A stretch of DNA of 64,000 bases from Microcoleus sp. FACHB-672 (GTDB lineage Bacteria > Cyanobacteriota > Cyanobacteriia > Cyanobacteriales > Oscillatoriaceae): positions 1-64,000 of the forward strand of contig NZ_JACJOU010000020.1 of the NCBI RefSeq assembly GCF_014695725.1, in the 5' to 3' direction. Within the stretch, counting starts at the first letter, position 1. Each line of letters begins with the position of its first letter. The notes beneath the pieces are model-generated. The model was given only the letters and a program-made list of their open reading frames with translations, was not told the origin of the DNA and did not search any database. The position numbers were made by a program, and so were the translations under genes. Positions 47,196 to 56,664 of the stretch are shown here, in pieces.

Positions 47196-47217
47196 AGTCC
47201 GCACCGGCGGGCTTTTT
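47196..47217 (+). terminator. intrinsic terminator downstream of apcF (first)
   Basis: AGTCCGC ACCG GCGGGCT forms a 7-bp stem with one G-T pair and a tetraloop, followed by TTTT. Confidence 0.7.
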
Positions 47218-47242
47218 GTATTTTTTATTTACACTTTGAAGA

Positions 47243-47266
47243 AAGTTTGCCGATGCAGACTTTTTC
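47243..47266 (+). terminator. intrinsic terminator downstream of apcF (second)
   Basis: AAGTTTGC CGAT GCAGACTT forms an 8-bp stem with one G-T pair, then T-rich sequence. It lies 26 bases beyond the first hairpin. Tandem terminators fit a very highly expressed gene. The remaining 280 bases to the next gene show nothing recognisable. Confidence 0.65.
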
Positions 47267-47543
47267 TGTTTTTAAGGATTAACTGAAAGTTTACAAAGAT
47301 ACACGAATCTATGTAGTGATTCTGTCTTGATCTTTGCAGGATGTGGAATTGAGAGCTTCTGAAAGCCTGCGTTTTGACGCCAGAGTGGATCAGGTCGAGT
47401 CGTGTTCAATAAAATTTTATTAGTATCATTCTTAAAAATTTCGGGTTAAGGGATAGCCGGCAAAAAATATCCGCAATTTTACGGAAAAACTTAAATAAGG
47501 AGTTCCTCTAGAATAAAGACTTATAGTTCTAGAAAAAGGTTTT

Positions 47544-50500
47544 TTGTCTGTGACTCCCCGAAAACAAAACGGCAAAAATCCCTCACGCAATCGCCCCACC
47601 ACAAAGCTGTTTGGGAAGTTAGAAGAAGTTTCCTTCCTAACCCCCCCATTCCCTGTGACACTTTGGGCGGATGAGATTGCTAAAAGAGAAGGGAAGGTAG
47701 GGGTTGGAGTAGGGTTAAACTTCCCTAAAAAGGGAGATGAGGGGGGAATTTCACCCCTGATGAACCGACAGTTGTTCAGTTCGGTAGGGCTGGAATTAAA
47801 AGGGGGTACTCCCGAAAAACAACTGGGAAGTGATGGGTTTGAGGTTATCCATCCAGACGATATTCAAAAATATAAAAATATTTACCAAAGCGCCTTTGAA
47901 GAGTGCCGGCACTTCCAGATCGAATATCGCCGCAAAGATGCCGGCGGGGAATATCGGTGGATTTTAGAAACCGGCGTTCCTCAATTTTCACCGGCAGGCG
48001 ATTTACTCCGCTATATCGGCACTTGTTTTGACATCACAGACGAAAAGCAGCATTTATCTAAAGAAATTGTTCAGGGTGACTCTGATTCAGAGCCGGTATC
48101 AAAAACTTTACAAGACAGCTTTCAATTTAATCGTTATCTATTTGACAGATGTCCCGCCGGCTTGGCCTTATGCCGGCCTGATGGCACTCTAGTTGAAGTT
48201 AATCCAGCTTTCGCTAGCATTATTGGTTACACCGTCCCAGAAACGCTCAATCTCAGCTATTGGCAAATAACCCATGAAAAATACGCTGCACTAGAACAAA
48301 TCCAACTAGAAAACTTAGAAAAAACCGGACGCTACGGCCCTTATGAGAAAGAGTACATTCACAAAGATGGGCATTTAGTGCCGGTGCGGCTCCAGGGGAC
48401 GCTCGTTGAAATCGAGGGAGAACAATTTATCTGGTCAAGCATCGAAGACACCCGCACTTCAACGCAAACTAAACAAGAAATTGGGGAAAATTACAGCCTT
48501 TTACAAACAGTCATCGAAGGAACTCCTGATGTTATTTTTGTCAAGGATACTTGTGGATGCCATGTAATCATTAATTCGGCGTTTACCAAGCTGTTTGGGA
48601 AAGCAAAAGAGGAAATTCTGGATAAGGATGATACTGCCTTATTTCCCCCAGAAGTTGCCGCTAAAATCAAAGAAAAAGACCGCAGAATTATGACGAGCGG
48701 TGAAGCAGAAACCATCGAGGAAGTTATGCCGATAAATGGCATTCTGCGGACATATTTGACGACAAAAAGCGTCTGGCGAGATCGAGAAGGAAACGTAATC
48801 GGTTTAGTTGGCATTGCTAGGGACATCTCCTCTCGCAAGCAAGCTGAAGAAGCGCTGCGCCTGAGCGAAACACGCTTGAAGCTGGCGCTAGAGGCAGCAG
48901 ATAACGGTGTATGGGATTGGAATATAACCACCGGCGAAGCTTATTTTAGCCCTCAATTTCAACAAATGGTCGGCTATGAGGTGGGAGAGCTTGAAGCACA
49001 CGTTAATAGTTGGGTAAATCTAGTAAATTCGGACGATCTGCCAAAAGTGCAGGAGGCGCTGAACCTACATTTAGAAGGACGCACGTCTGCCTACCAAGCC
49101 GAATTTAGAATGCGGAGAAAGTCGGGGGAATGGCAGTGGATCTTCAGCACCGGCAAGATAGTAGAACGAGATGAAGTCGGCAAACCGCTGAGGATGCTCG
49201 GAACCCATCAAGATATTAGTGAGCGCAAGCAAGCTGAGAAAGAAGAGCAAAAATTTATTGCTTTAATAGAAGGCAGTTATGACTTTGTCGGTATCTCAAA
49301 CCTTTCTGGTGAAGCGACTTACTTGAACGAAGCCGGTCAAAAGTTGATTGGTTTTGAGAGCCTTGAACAAGTCAAGAACACCAAAATTATAGAGTGTTTC
49401 TTCCCTGAAGACCGAGCCTATGTTTTAGAGCAGATTCTGCCCACTGTCATGGAACAAGGGCGATGGGAAGGCGAAGTTCAATTCAGACACTTTAAAACCG
49501 GCGCAGCGATTCCCGTCATTTGGAATGTTTTCGCCCTCAAAGATCCACAAACCGACGAAGTTTATGGCATCGCCACTGTCACCCGCGATATCAGCGAACG
49601 CAAAGCGCTCGAAAAAGAATTAGAGAGGAGGCAAGCTCGTTTTGACGCCTTCTTCAGCGCCGCCACCGCCGGCATGGTTATCTTCGATGAGCAGTTGCGG
49701 TACGCTAACATCAACGCAGCCCTAGCCGAGATGAATGGGGTGTCGATGGCAGACTCTATCGGTAAAACTGTGTCGGAAGCCCTGCCCGATATAGGCGCAT
49801 TCTTGCAGGCTACCTTTGAGACGGTGATGACCACCGGCCAACCGATTCTTAACATGGAGCTTAACGGTGAAACACCCAAACAACCTGGTGTAGAACGGCA
49901 TTGGATGGTCTCTTACTTTCCACTTCCCGGGGCCGATGGCACAGTTTTGGGAGTCGGCGGCGTGGTTGTGGAAATTACAGAGCGCAAACGGGCTGAAGAA
50001 GCGTTGCGCGAGTATCAGGAAAAGCTAGAAGGGTTGGTGGCGGAACGCACTGCCGAACTTTCCACAGCAAATGAGCAACTCCAACAACAGGTACATGATC
50101 GGCTACTGACAGAAGCAACTTTGCGCGAGTCGGAAGAACGATTCCGTGTCACTTTCGATAATGCAGCCGTTGGCATTGCTGATGCCGGTTTAGATGGCAG
50201 CTTTTTAAGAGTGAACCCGAAGTTTTGCCAAATTTTAGGTTACAGCCACCAGGAAATTCTGGCACTCAAGTATCTAGAGATTACCCACCCAGACGATTTT
50301 GAAGCAGATATCAAGGCGATGCAAAGCGTGCTGTCGGGTGAGAAGCAGACGCACTTGCTGGAAAAGCGCTACATCCGTAAAGATGGTTCTCCAGTTTGGG
50401 TGAATTTAACGGTGTCAATGGTGCGCGACGCTGTCGGCGAACCAAAGTATATGATCGGGGTGATAGAAGACATCAGCACTCGCAAAGCTTTAGAAAAAGA

Positions 50501-52709
50501 ATTAGCCTTGCGACAAGCTCGTTTTGATGCCTTTTTCACCACTGCACCTGCAGGTCTCTGTATCTTTGATGACCAACTGCGTTATGTTCAAATTAACGAA
50601 ACCCTAGCAGATTTCATTGGAATGCCGGTGGCAGAGTGTCTAGGTCGCAATATATGGGAAATTATCCCTGAACTGGCCCCCACTTTAGAGCCAATTTATC
50701 GCAGAATTTTAGCCACTGGCGAACCAGTCATTAACATTGAAATTGCTGGAGAAACCCAAAAGCACCCAGGCGTTATCCGGCACTGGATCAACTCTTATTT
50801 TCCGCTTCCTAGCCCAGATGGCACAGCTTTAGGCTTAGGAATTGTTGTCATTGAAATCACTGATCGCAAACGAGCAGAAGCAGAGATTCAACAAAGCTAT
50901 AATCTCTTGCATTCTGTCATGGAAAGCACACCTGATTTAGTCTTTGTCAAGGATCGTGAGGGGCGTTATGCGATGTTGAATACACCTGCTACCAACGTCT
51001 TGGGAAAATCAGTTGAGGAAGTTGTCGGCAAGACAGATGCTGACATAATGCCGGCTACAGCAGCGCTTCAGCTCAGAGAAAATGATCTCAGAATTATGAA
51101 TAGGGGTGTGACTGAGATTGTGGAAGAGCCAGTCCAAATAAATGACCAAATCATAACTTATCTTTCCGCCAAAAGTCCTTGGCGCGACTTGGAAGGAAAT
51201 GTGCTGGGTATCATTGGAATGTCACGAGATATCAGTGATCGCAAGCAGGTAGAAGAGGCTTTGGTGCGCTCTGAACAAGCGCTGAGGCAGCAAGCAATGC
51301 GAGAAAAACTGATAAACCGGCTTGCCGGTCAAATTCGCAATTCTCTTGATTTAGGTACGATTTTGGAAACAACCGTACAAGAGATTCGTAATCTTTTGCA
51401 GGTAGACTGGTGTACCTTTAGCTGGGTTCGCATCCAGTCGTTTCCCGGTGTTTGGGAAACAGTACACGAAGCAAGAAATCCCGCTTTGCCATCACTTTTG
51501 GGTTCTTATCCGCTTGAGTCAATGAACCTAATCTTGTCCCATATTGTGCAGCGGAAAACTATGTGGGTAGACGACATCAGAACAATTGACGATCCGCAAG
51601 TGCAAGCAACTTATTTCTTCTTAGGAATTAATTCGTCGTTCTCACTGCCTATTCAAACGCAATCGTGCGAAGACATTGGGGTGATTGTCTGCAATCATAC
51701 TCAACCACGGCTGTGGCGTGAAGAGGAAATTGAACTGTTGCAAGCGGTTGGCGATCAACTGGCTATCGCAATGGATCAAGCCCAACTCTACGAACAAAGC
51801 CGCGCCAAAGCCCACGAACTGGAGCAAACTTTGCACCAACTCCAACGCACGCAAACTCAGTTAATTCAAAGCGAGAAAATGTCTTCTTTAGGGCAGTTGG
51901 TTGCTGGAGTTGCTCACGAAATTAACAACCCCGTTAACTTTATTTACGGCAATCTCACCCATGCAAATGATTACACCCAAGATTTACTAAACCTGCTGCA
52001 CCTTTACCAGGAAACTTATCAAAATCCTACGCCGGCAATTCAGGAAGAAATCGAAGCCATTGAGCTAGATTTCTTGCAAGAAGATTTACCTAAGCTTTTA
52101 TCTTCAATGAGAATAGGAGCAGAACGCATTCGCGAAATTGTCCTTTCTCTCCGTACTTTTTCCCGATTAGATGAATCGGAAATGAAGGAGGTTGATATTC
52201 ATGATGGCATTGAAAGTACGCTGCTAATTCTCGCCAATCGTTTGAAAGCGAAGTCAGAGCGCAACCCCATCGAAATTGTCAAAGAATATGGCAGCTTACC
52301 TTTAGTTGAATGTTATGCCGGCTCGCTCAATCAGGTGTTTATGAATATTCTGACAAATGCCATTGATGCGCTTGAGGAATACAATAAACACCACCCACCC
52401 GAAAACATTAAAGCGAACTCTAGCCAAATTACAATTCACACAGAGTTCATTGATCGTTTATCTGCGAACGAGCTAGCATTTGTGCGGATCGCGATTTCTG
52501 ATAATGGCCCAGGCATGAGCGAACAAGTGCGATCCAAGCTATTCGATCCCTTCTTTACCACCAAACCAATCGGCAGCGGAACGGGTTTAGGTTTGTCGAT
52601 TAGCTATCAAATTGCGGTCGAAAAACATCGAGGAAATTTGCGGTGTGTTTCAGCCCCCGGAGCGGGATCTGAGTTTATAATCGAGATTCCAGTCAAGCAA
52701 CCTCTCTAA
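47544..52709 (+). CDS. giant multi-PAS/GAF sensor histidine kinase
   Basis: A 1721-residue soluble kinase. I count nine PAS units (about 75-170, 190-310, 315-440, 445-565, 568-690, 692-815, 865-985, 988-1110 and 1115-1235), several with the C-terminal DISxRKQ signature, plus a coiled coil near 815-860. A GAF domain (about 1250-1415) follows, then HisKA (MSSLGQLVAGVAHEINNPVN, phospho-His) and HATPase (ISDNGPGM, GSGTGLGLSI). The first PAS is truncated and contains translated palindromic-repeat sequence (47613-47725). The start is doubtful: TTG 47544 or GTG 47550, or ATG 47760 after the repeat. The ligands are unknown. No regulator gene is adjacent. Confidence 0.85.
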   Translation: MSVTPRKQNGKNPSRNRPTTKLFGKLEEVSFLTPPFPVTLWADEIAKREGKVGVGVGLNFPKKGDEGGISPLMNRQLFSSVGLELKGGTPEKQLGSDGFEVIHPDDIQKYKNIYQSAFEECRHFQIEYRRKDAGGEYRWILETGVPQFSPAGDLLRYIGTCFDITDEKQHLSKEIVQGDSDSEPVSKTLQDSFQFNRYLFDRCPAGLALCRPDGTLVEVNPAFASIIGYTVPETLNLSYWQITHEKYAALEQIQLENLEKTGRYGPYEKEYIHKDGHLVPVRLQGTLVEIEGEQFIWSSIEDTRTSTQTKQEIGENYSLLQTVIEGTPDVIFVKDTCGCHVIINSAFTKLFGKAKEEILDKDDTALFPPEVAAKIKEKDRRIMTSGEAETIEEVMPINGILRTYLTTKSVWRDREGNVIGLVGIARDISSRKQAEEALRLSETRLKLALEAADNGVWDWNITTGEAYFSPQFQQMVGYEVGELEAHVNSWVNLVNSDDLPKVQEALNLHLEGRTSAYQAEFRMRRKSGEWQWIFSTGKIVERDEVGKPLRMLGTHQDISERKQAEKEEQKFIALIEGSYDFVGISNLSGEATYLNEAGQKLIGFESLEQVKNTKIIECFFPEDRAYVLEQILPTVMEQGRWEGEVQFRHFKTGAAIPVIWNVFALKDPQTDEVYGIATVTRDISERKALEKELERRQARFDAFFSAATAGMVIFDEQLRYANINAALAEMNGVSMADSIGKTVSEALPDIGAFLQATFETVMTTGQPILNMELNGETPKQPGVERHWMVSYFPLPGADGTVLGVGGVVVEITERKRAEEALREYQEKLEGLVAERTAELSTANEQLQQQVHDRLLTEATLRESEERFRVTFDNAAVGIADAGLDGSFLRVNPKFCQILGYSHQEILALKYLEITHPDDFEADIKAMQSVLSGEKQTHLLEKRYIRKDGSPVWVNLTVSMVRDAVGEPKYMIGVIEDISTRKALEKELALRQARFDAFFTTAPAGLCIFDDQLRYVQINETLADFIGMPVAECLGRNIWEIIPELAPTLEPIYRRILATGEPVINIEIAGETQKHPGVIRHWINSYFPLPSPDGTALGLGIVVIEITDRKRAEAEIQQSYNLLHSVMESTPDLVFVKDREGRYAMLNTPATNVLGKSVEEVVGKTDADIMPATAALQLRENDLRIMNRGVTEIVEEPVQINDQIITYLSAKSPWRDLEGNVLGIIGMSRDISDRKQVEEALVRSEQALRQQAMREKLINRLAGQIRNSLDLGTILETTVQEIRNLLQVDWCTFSWVRIQSFPGVWETVHEARNPALPSLLGSYPLESMNLILSHIVQRKTMWVDDIRTIDDPQVQATYFFLGINSSFSLPIQTQSCEDIGVIVCNHTQPRLWREEEIELLQAVGDQLAIAMDQAQLYEQSRAKAHELEQTLHQLQRTQTQLIQSEKMSSLGQLVAGVAHEINNPVNFIYGNLTHANDYTQDLLNLLHLYQETYQNPTPAIQEEIEAIELDFLQEDLPKLLSSMRIGAERIREIVLSLRTFSRLDESEMKEVDIHDGIESTLLILANRLKAKSERNPIEIVKEYGSLPLVECYAGSLNQVFMNILTNAIDALEEYNKHHPPENIKANSSQITIHTEFIDRLSANELAFVRIAISDNGPGMSEQVRSKLFDPFFTTKPIGSGTGLGLSISYQIAVEKHRGNLRCVSAPGAGSEFIIEIPVKQPL
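47613..47725. repeat. palindromic repeat-like insertion inside the kinase 5' region
   Basis: GGGAAGTT (47613-47620) and AACTTCCC (47718-47725) are inverted. Inside them CTTCCTAACCCCC faces GGGAAGGTAGGGGTTGG. Runs of G and C like these are typical of cyanobacterial intergenic palindromes, and the encoded residues (about 24-61) look unlike any PAS domain. Confidence 0.55.
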
Positions 52710-52741
52710 GAGCAACTGGAGCTTTTTTCTAACCGTTAAGT

Positions 52742-53815
52742 TTATCCGATATTTGCCAATGTCAGAGGTTCACTGGCAAATTCACCACCGGCATTCAAAC
52801 AATCAATTGCCCGATCAATTAAATCACACCCTTCGGTTACTGTTTCCATCCGCGCTAACTTATCTCGCAACTCCCCGGCATTCGGGAAACCTTTTGCATA
52901 CCAAGTCATGTGTTTACGCGCTTGCCGCACCCCGCGTTCGCCTTTATATAAATAAAGGGCTTGCAGGTGTTCTTTGGCACATTCCAACCGTTCAATAGCA
53001 GTGGGTGCAATCTTTTCTATGCCGGTTTTCAGGAAGTGATCAATTTCTCCCACCAAAAAGGGATAACCCATCGTTCCCCGCGAACACATTACCCCATCCG
53101 CGCCGGTTTCTTCTAAGCATCGAACTGCTGAATCAACTGAAAAAATATCCCCATTTCCAATCACAGGAATTGAGAGAATTTCTTTCACCTGCCGAATCCA
53201 TTCCCACTTCGCAGCACCATTATACCCTTGAGCGCGAGTGCGACCGTGAATGGTAATCATCTGTGCGCCGGCATCTTCCATGCGCTTAGCAAATTCCAGA
53301 ATATTAATTTCGTTGTCTGTCCAACCAATACGGGTTTTAACCGTCACCGGCACTGCGACAGCTTCCACCACGGCACGAACAATTGCTTCTGCGGTTTCTG
53401 GATCGCGCAGTAAGGAAGAACCGCCACCATTTTTGGTAATTTTGTTAACCGGACACCCCATGTTGATATCAACCGTATCCGCGCCTTCTTCAACAGCCAT
53501 CACGGCTGCTTGTGCCAAAAAATCAGGCCGGCAGTCAAATAATTGGATGCTGATTGGACGTTCGTTGGGGTCAACTTCCATAATTTTCGGCAATTCCCGC
53601 ACATAATGCAAGCCGGTGGCGTTCACCATTTCGGTGTACATCATCGAGTCGGGTGCGTGCCGGCGCACCAAGCGACGGAATACCATATCTGTAACGCCGG
53701 ATAGCGGCGATTGCAGGACGCGACTTTTGACCTCAAAGTTACCGATTTTGAGGGGCGCTGATAATCTTTGTTTTAATTCTGGGGAGAGAGCAGGCATCGT
53801 TAATGACAGAGCCAA
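52742..53815 (-). CDS. dusB: tRNA dihydrouridine synthase (DusB type)
   Basis: A 357-residue flavin enzyme that reduces uridines in the tRNA D-loop. It has LQSPLSGVTDMVFRRL, MGCPVNKITKNGGG with the catalytic Cys, VTVKTRIGW, ITIHGRTRAQGY, VIGNGDIF and GVMCSRGTMG. Length and motifs match the DusB/Nifr3 group. It is convergent with the giant kinase 32 bases away and divergent from the DUF29-like gene. Confidence 0.94.
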   Translation of the reverse strand: MALSLTMPALSPELKQRLSAPLKIGNFEVKSRVLQSPLSGVTDMVFRRLVRRHAPDSMMYTEMVNATGLHYVRELPKIMEVDPNERPISIQLFDCRPDFLAQAAVMAVEEGADTVDINMGCPVNKITKNGGGSSLLRDPETAEAIVRAVVEAVAVPVTVKTRIGWTDNEINILEFAKRMEDAGAQMITIHGRTRAQGYNGAAKWEWIRQVKEILSIPVIGNGDIFSVDSAVRCLEETGADGVMCSRGTMGYPFLVGEIDHFLKTGIEKIAPTAIERLECAKEHLQALYLYKGERGVRQARKHMTWYAKGFPNAGELRDKLARMETVTEGCDLIDRAIDCLNAGGEFASEPLTLANIG

Positions 53816-53916
53816 TCTAATTTCTTTATTTTATCTTGTTTTATCTAGACTTAATCTTGCAAGCAGTGTCATGCGCTAAACTCAGGGCAGAAATGCCGGC
53901 TGTGCAGGAAAGTTTT

Positions 53917-54426
53917 ATGACTCAAGAACTTATAGATTTGAGAAGTAGTATCCTTGAAGGTCGCTATGCAGACGCTTTGGCTATTGTGGATGAGTTAGAT
54001 TGGATGAGTAAAAAAGCGACCCTGCGAAATATCAAATCTTTTTTAATCAGGCTGTTCGTTCACTTAATTAAAAACCAAGTTGAGCGACGATTGACAAATT
54101 CCTGGGTTGCTTCTATATCTGATTCAATTGTACAAATTCAAGACTTGAATCTGCAAGACAATAAAAGTTCACACTATATCAAAAGTGATGAATGGGAGCA
54201 AATTCTTCAAGACTCACTAGCCGCTGCCATCCGTCCCGCTAGCGTAGAAGTGCTAGGAGGACGCTTAAGACCTTCTCAACTTTCAGAGATGCTGGATAAG
54301 CCGCAAATTATTTTAACAGCAAAGCAATTGCTGGATCTTACTTATGTGCATTCAGCCTATGATTTACCAGATATTTTGGATGAGTATTTAATTCAGTTAC
54401 CCGGTGGAGAAGATTGGCAAGAATAG
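53917..54426 (+). CDS. DUF29-like family protein
   Basis: A 169-residue helical protein: ELIDLRSSILEGRYADALAI, ELDWMSKKATLRNIKSFLIRLFVHLIKNQ and a C-terminal LIQLPGGEDW. It resembles the DUF29 family abundant in cyanobacteria, whose role is unknown. ATG 53917 after CAGGAAAG is chosen; 27 earlier in-frame codons overlap the dusB promoter region and look non-coding. Confidence 0.65.
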   Translation: MTQELIDLRSSILEGRYADALAIVDELDWMSKKATLRNIKSFLIRLFVHLIKNQVERRLTNSWVASISDSIVQIQDLNLQDNKSSHYIKSDEWEQILQDSLAAAIRPASVEVLGGRLRPSQLSEMLDKPQIILTAKQLLDLTYVHSAYDLPDILDEYLIQLPGGEDWQE

Positions 54427-54450
54427 CATTCGCAAATAGCACGGCAATTT

Positions 54451-56301
54451 CTATTCAGCTTGCCAAATTTTAATCATATTGTCCCAACTGCCACTCGCCA
54501 GACGTGTCCCATCAGGGCTGAAAGCGAGAGACGTAACCGGCCCGGAATGCCACTTCAAGGTATATTGCAATTGCCCGCTATCAAGATGCCACAGATGAAT
54601 CGTGCTATCCCGGCTGCCGGTGGCAAGTAATTTCCCATCTGGTCTAACCGCTACCACTTGCACCCAGCCAGATTTATTCGCAATTGTATAGTCTACTGTT
54701 TTGGTGGTTAAATCCCAAAGTTTAATCGTTTTATCTTCACTGCCACTGGCAAGTCGCTGACCATCTGGAGTGAAGGCGACGGAACGAACCGAGGCACCAT
54801 GACCCTTCAAGGTATCTATCAAGTTGCCACTGCTTAAATCCCACAGATTGATTGTGTTGTCATCAAAGCCACCGCCACTGGCAAGCCGCTTCCCATCGGG
54901 ACTGATGGCGAGAGATTCCACATAGCCGGTGTGTCCCGTGAGGGTGCCCATTAGGTTGCCCGTTTCCAGATGCCACAGCCTGATCGTGTTGTCAAAACAG
55001 CCACTCGCGAGTGTCTTGCCGTCGGGACTGATGGCGAGGGAAATGATATAGCCGGAATGACCTGTGAGGGTGGTTCTCAGGTTGCCGCTGCCAAGTTCCC
55101 ACAGTTTGATGGTGTTATCTAAACTGCCACTAACCAGGGTTTTGCCATCGGGACTAATCGCGAGGGAACTTACCCAGGCGGCATGAGCATTTAAGGTGCC
55201 TAATAGTTGACCATTGCCCAAATGCCAGACTTTAATCGTTTTATCATAGCTGCAACTTGCCAGGGTTCTGCCATCTGGGCTGATCGCAACGCCAATGACA
55301 TAGTTAGTATGACCGGCAAGGGTATGAACACAGCGCCAACTCTGGGGAATGCCGGTGTTTGGGTGTTGAATTTTGGTGGGAGAATTCGAGTTTGAGGATG
55401 AAGTCAGCGACCAATAGAGGTCAGCGATCGCTTCACCGGCAGATTGATAGCGATCGCTAACCCAATCTTGCAGTAGTTTATCGATCACTTTTCCTAATCG
55501 GTCACGGACGGCAAGTCCCTCTTCCATGAGGTGTGATCGCCACAACCAATTGCCTTTCATCGGATCATAAAGCTCATCGGGGGCTGTGCCGGTGAGCAGG
55601 TGAATGCAGGTGACACCTAAACTGTAAATATCGCTGGCGGGATAGGCTTTGCCGCCTCGCAGTTGTTCAATGGGTGCGTAGCCTTCTGTGCCGATTTTTG
55701 TGCCGGTTTTTACTAAAACGCTAGCGCTTAATTGCTTGGCAACGCCAAAATCAATCAGCACTAATTTCCCATCACTTTTACGGCGCAGAATATTTTCGGG
55801 TTTAATATCTCGGTGAATCACTTGCCGGTCGTGGATGTATTGCAGCACCGGCAGTAAATCTAGCAAAAGTTCTTCAATTTCTTCCCCACTAAATGCGCCT
55901 TTTCGCTCTAACTCTTGTAATAAGTTTTGCCCATCAATAAATTCTTGGATTAAATACAGCCGGCCTTCTTGTTCAAAGTCAGCAAATAAAGCCGGAATCT
56001 GCGGATGATCTCCAAGTTGCAACAACTGTCTCGCTTCTTGGGTAAACATTTCAGTTGCTTTCTGCAATAAGCCAGAGTTTTGCTGAACTTGTGATAATGG
56101 CAAAAATTGTTTAATCACGCATCGAGCATTGAGCCGATCTGAATCTTCGGCGATAAATGTTCTGCCAAATCCCCCTTCCCCCAACACTTCAATCGCAGAG
56201 TAGCGATCTTTTAGCAGCAGTTTTGTCCCGCAATTTTTGCAAAACATCATCCCTTCAAGATTCTGGGGATTCTGGCAGTCTGGGTTAAGACAGTAACTCA
56301 T
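54451..56301 (-). CDS. Ser/Thr kinase fused to a seven-bladed WD40 propeller
   Basis: At 616 residues it has an N-terminal zinc-ribbon-like head with Cys4, Cys9, Cys21 and Cys24, then a kinase domain (about 33-295). Kinase motifs are GEGGFGRTF, VIKQF, VIHRDIKPEN, LIDFGVAK and the GTEGYAPIEQ activation segment. A short Ser/Asn-rich linker precedes seven WD40 repeats (about 322-616), each with the pattern GHxxxVxSxAISPDGxxLASGxxDxTIKLW. This is one full propeller, so it probably gathers partner proteins for the kinase. It is the first of three related kinases on this strand. Confidence 0.93.
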   Translation of the reverse strand: MSYCLNPDCQNPQNLEGMMFCKNCGTKLLLKDRYSAIEVLGEGGFGRTFIAEDSDRLNARCVIKQFLPLSQVQQNSGLLQKATEMFTQEARQLLQLGDHPQIPALFADFEQEGRLYLIQEFIDGQNLLQELERKGAFSGEEIEELLLDLLPVLQYIHDRQVIHRDIKPENILRRKSDGKLVLIDFGVAKQLSASVLVKTGTKIGTEGYAPIEQLRGGKAYPASDIYSLGVTCIHLLTGTAPDELYDPMKGNWLWRSHLMEEGLAVRDRLGKVIDKLLQDWVSDRYQSAGEAIADLYWSLTSSSNSNSPTKIQHPNTGIPQSWRCVHTLAGHTNYVIGVAISPDGRTLASCSYDKTIKVWHLGNGQLLGTLNAHAAWVSSLAISPDGKTLVSGSLDNTIKLWELGSGNLRTTLTGHSGYIISLAISPDGKTLASGCFDNTIRLWHLETGNLMGTLTGHTGYVESLAISPDGKRLASGGGFDDNTINLWDLSSGNLIDTLKGHGASVRSVAFTPDGQRLASGSEDKTIKLWDLTTKTVDYTIANKSGWVQVVAVRPDGKLLATGSRDSTIHLWHLDSGQLQYTLKWHSGPVTSLAFSPDGTRLASGSWDNMIKIWQAE

Positions 56302-56664
56302 AAAAAATACAGGTTTTAGATATTAGATAAAAATTTTGGTATGATTTATATTATATCTTTTGCAAAACTTAGTTTTTAGAAAAACCGCAAATTTTTCCGG
56401 CAGTCTGTTGTCAGATATCAGCAGATGAAGTTGCGCCGGTGAAATGATCAGATTTTTCAAGAGATTGATAAAGTCTGTCGTTTTTAGCGTAAATTTACCA
56501 AATTTTAGGTTAAAAACTATGGACTTTAGAAACACGGTTATGAATAGGATCATCCCATTTTTGTAAACTTCTCGTGCCGGCATTTTGCCCGCTTGTCGTC
56601 ATTTGTGGCAGCAAGATGCTCGCACTCCAATATTTTGGCAAATCCTAGATGCACCCGTTAGGAA
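56302..56664. other. gene-free spacer between two kinases
   Basis: 363 AT-rich bases. The part at 56574-56660, beginning GTGCCGGCATTTTGCCCGC, reads like a dispersed cyanobacterial intergenic element, although I cannot confirm other copies. No gene is seen. Confidence 0.4.
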
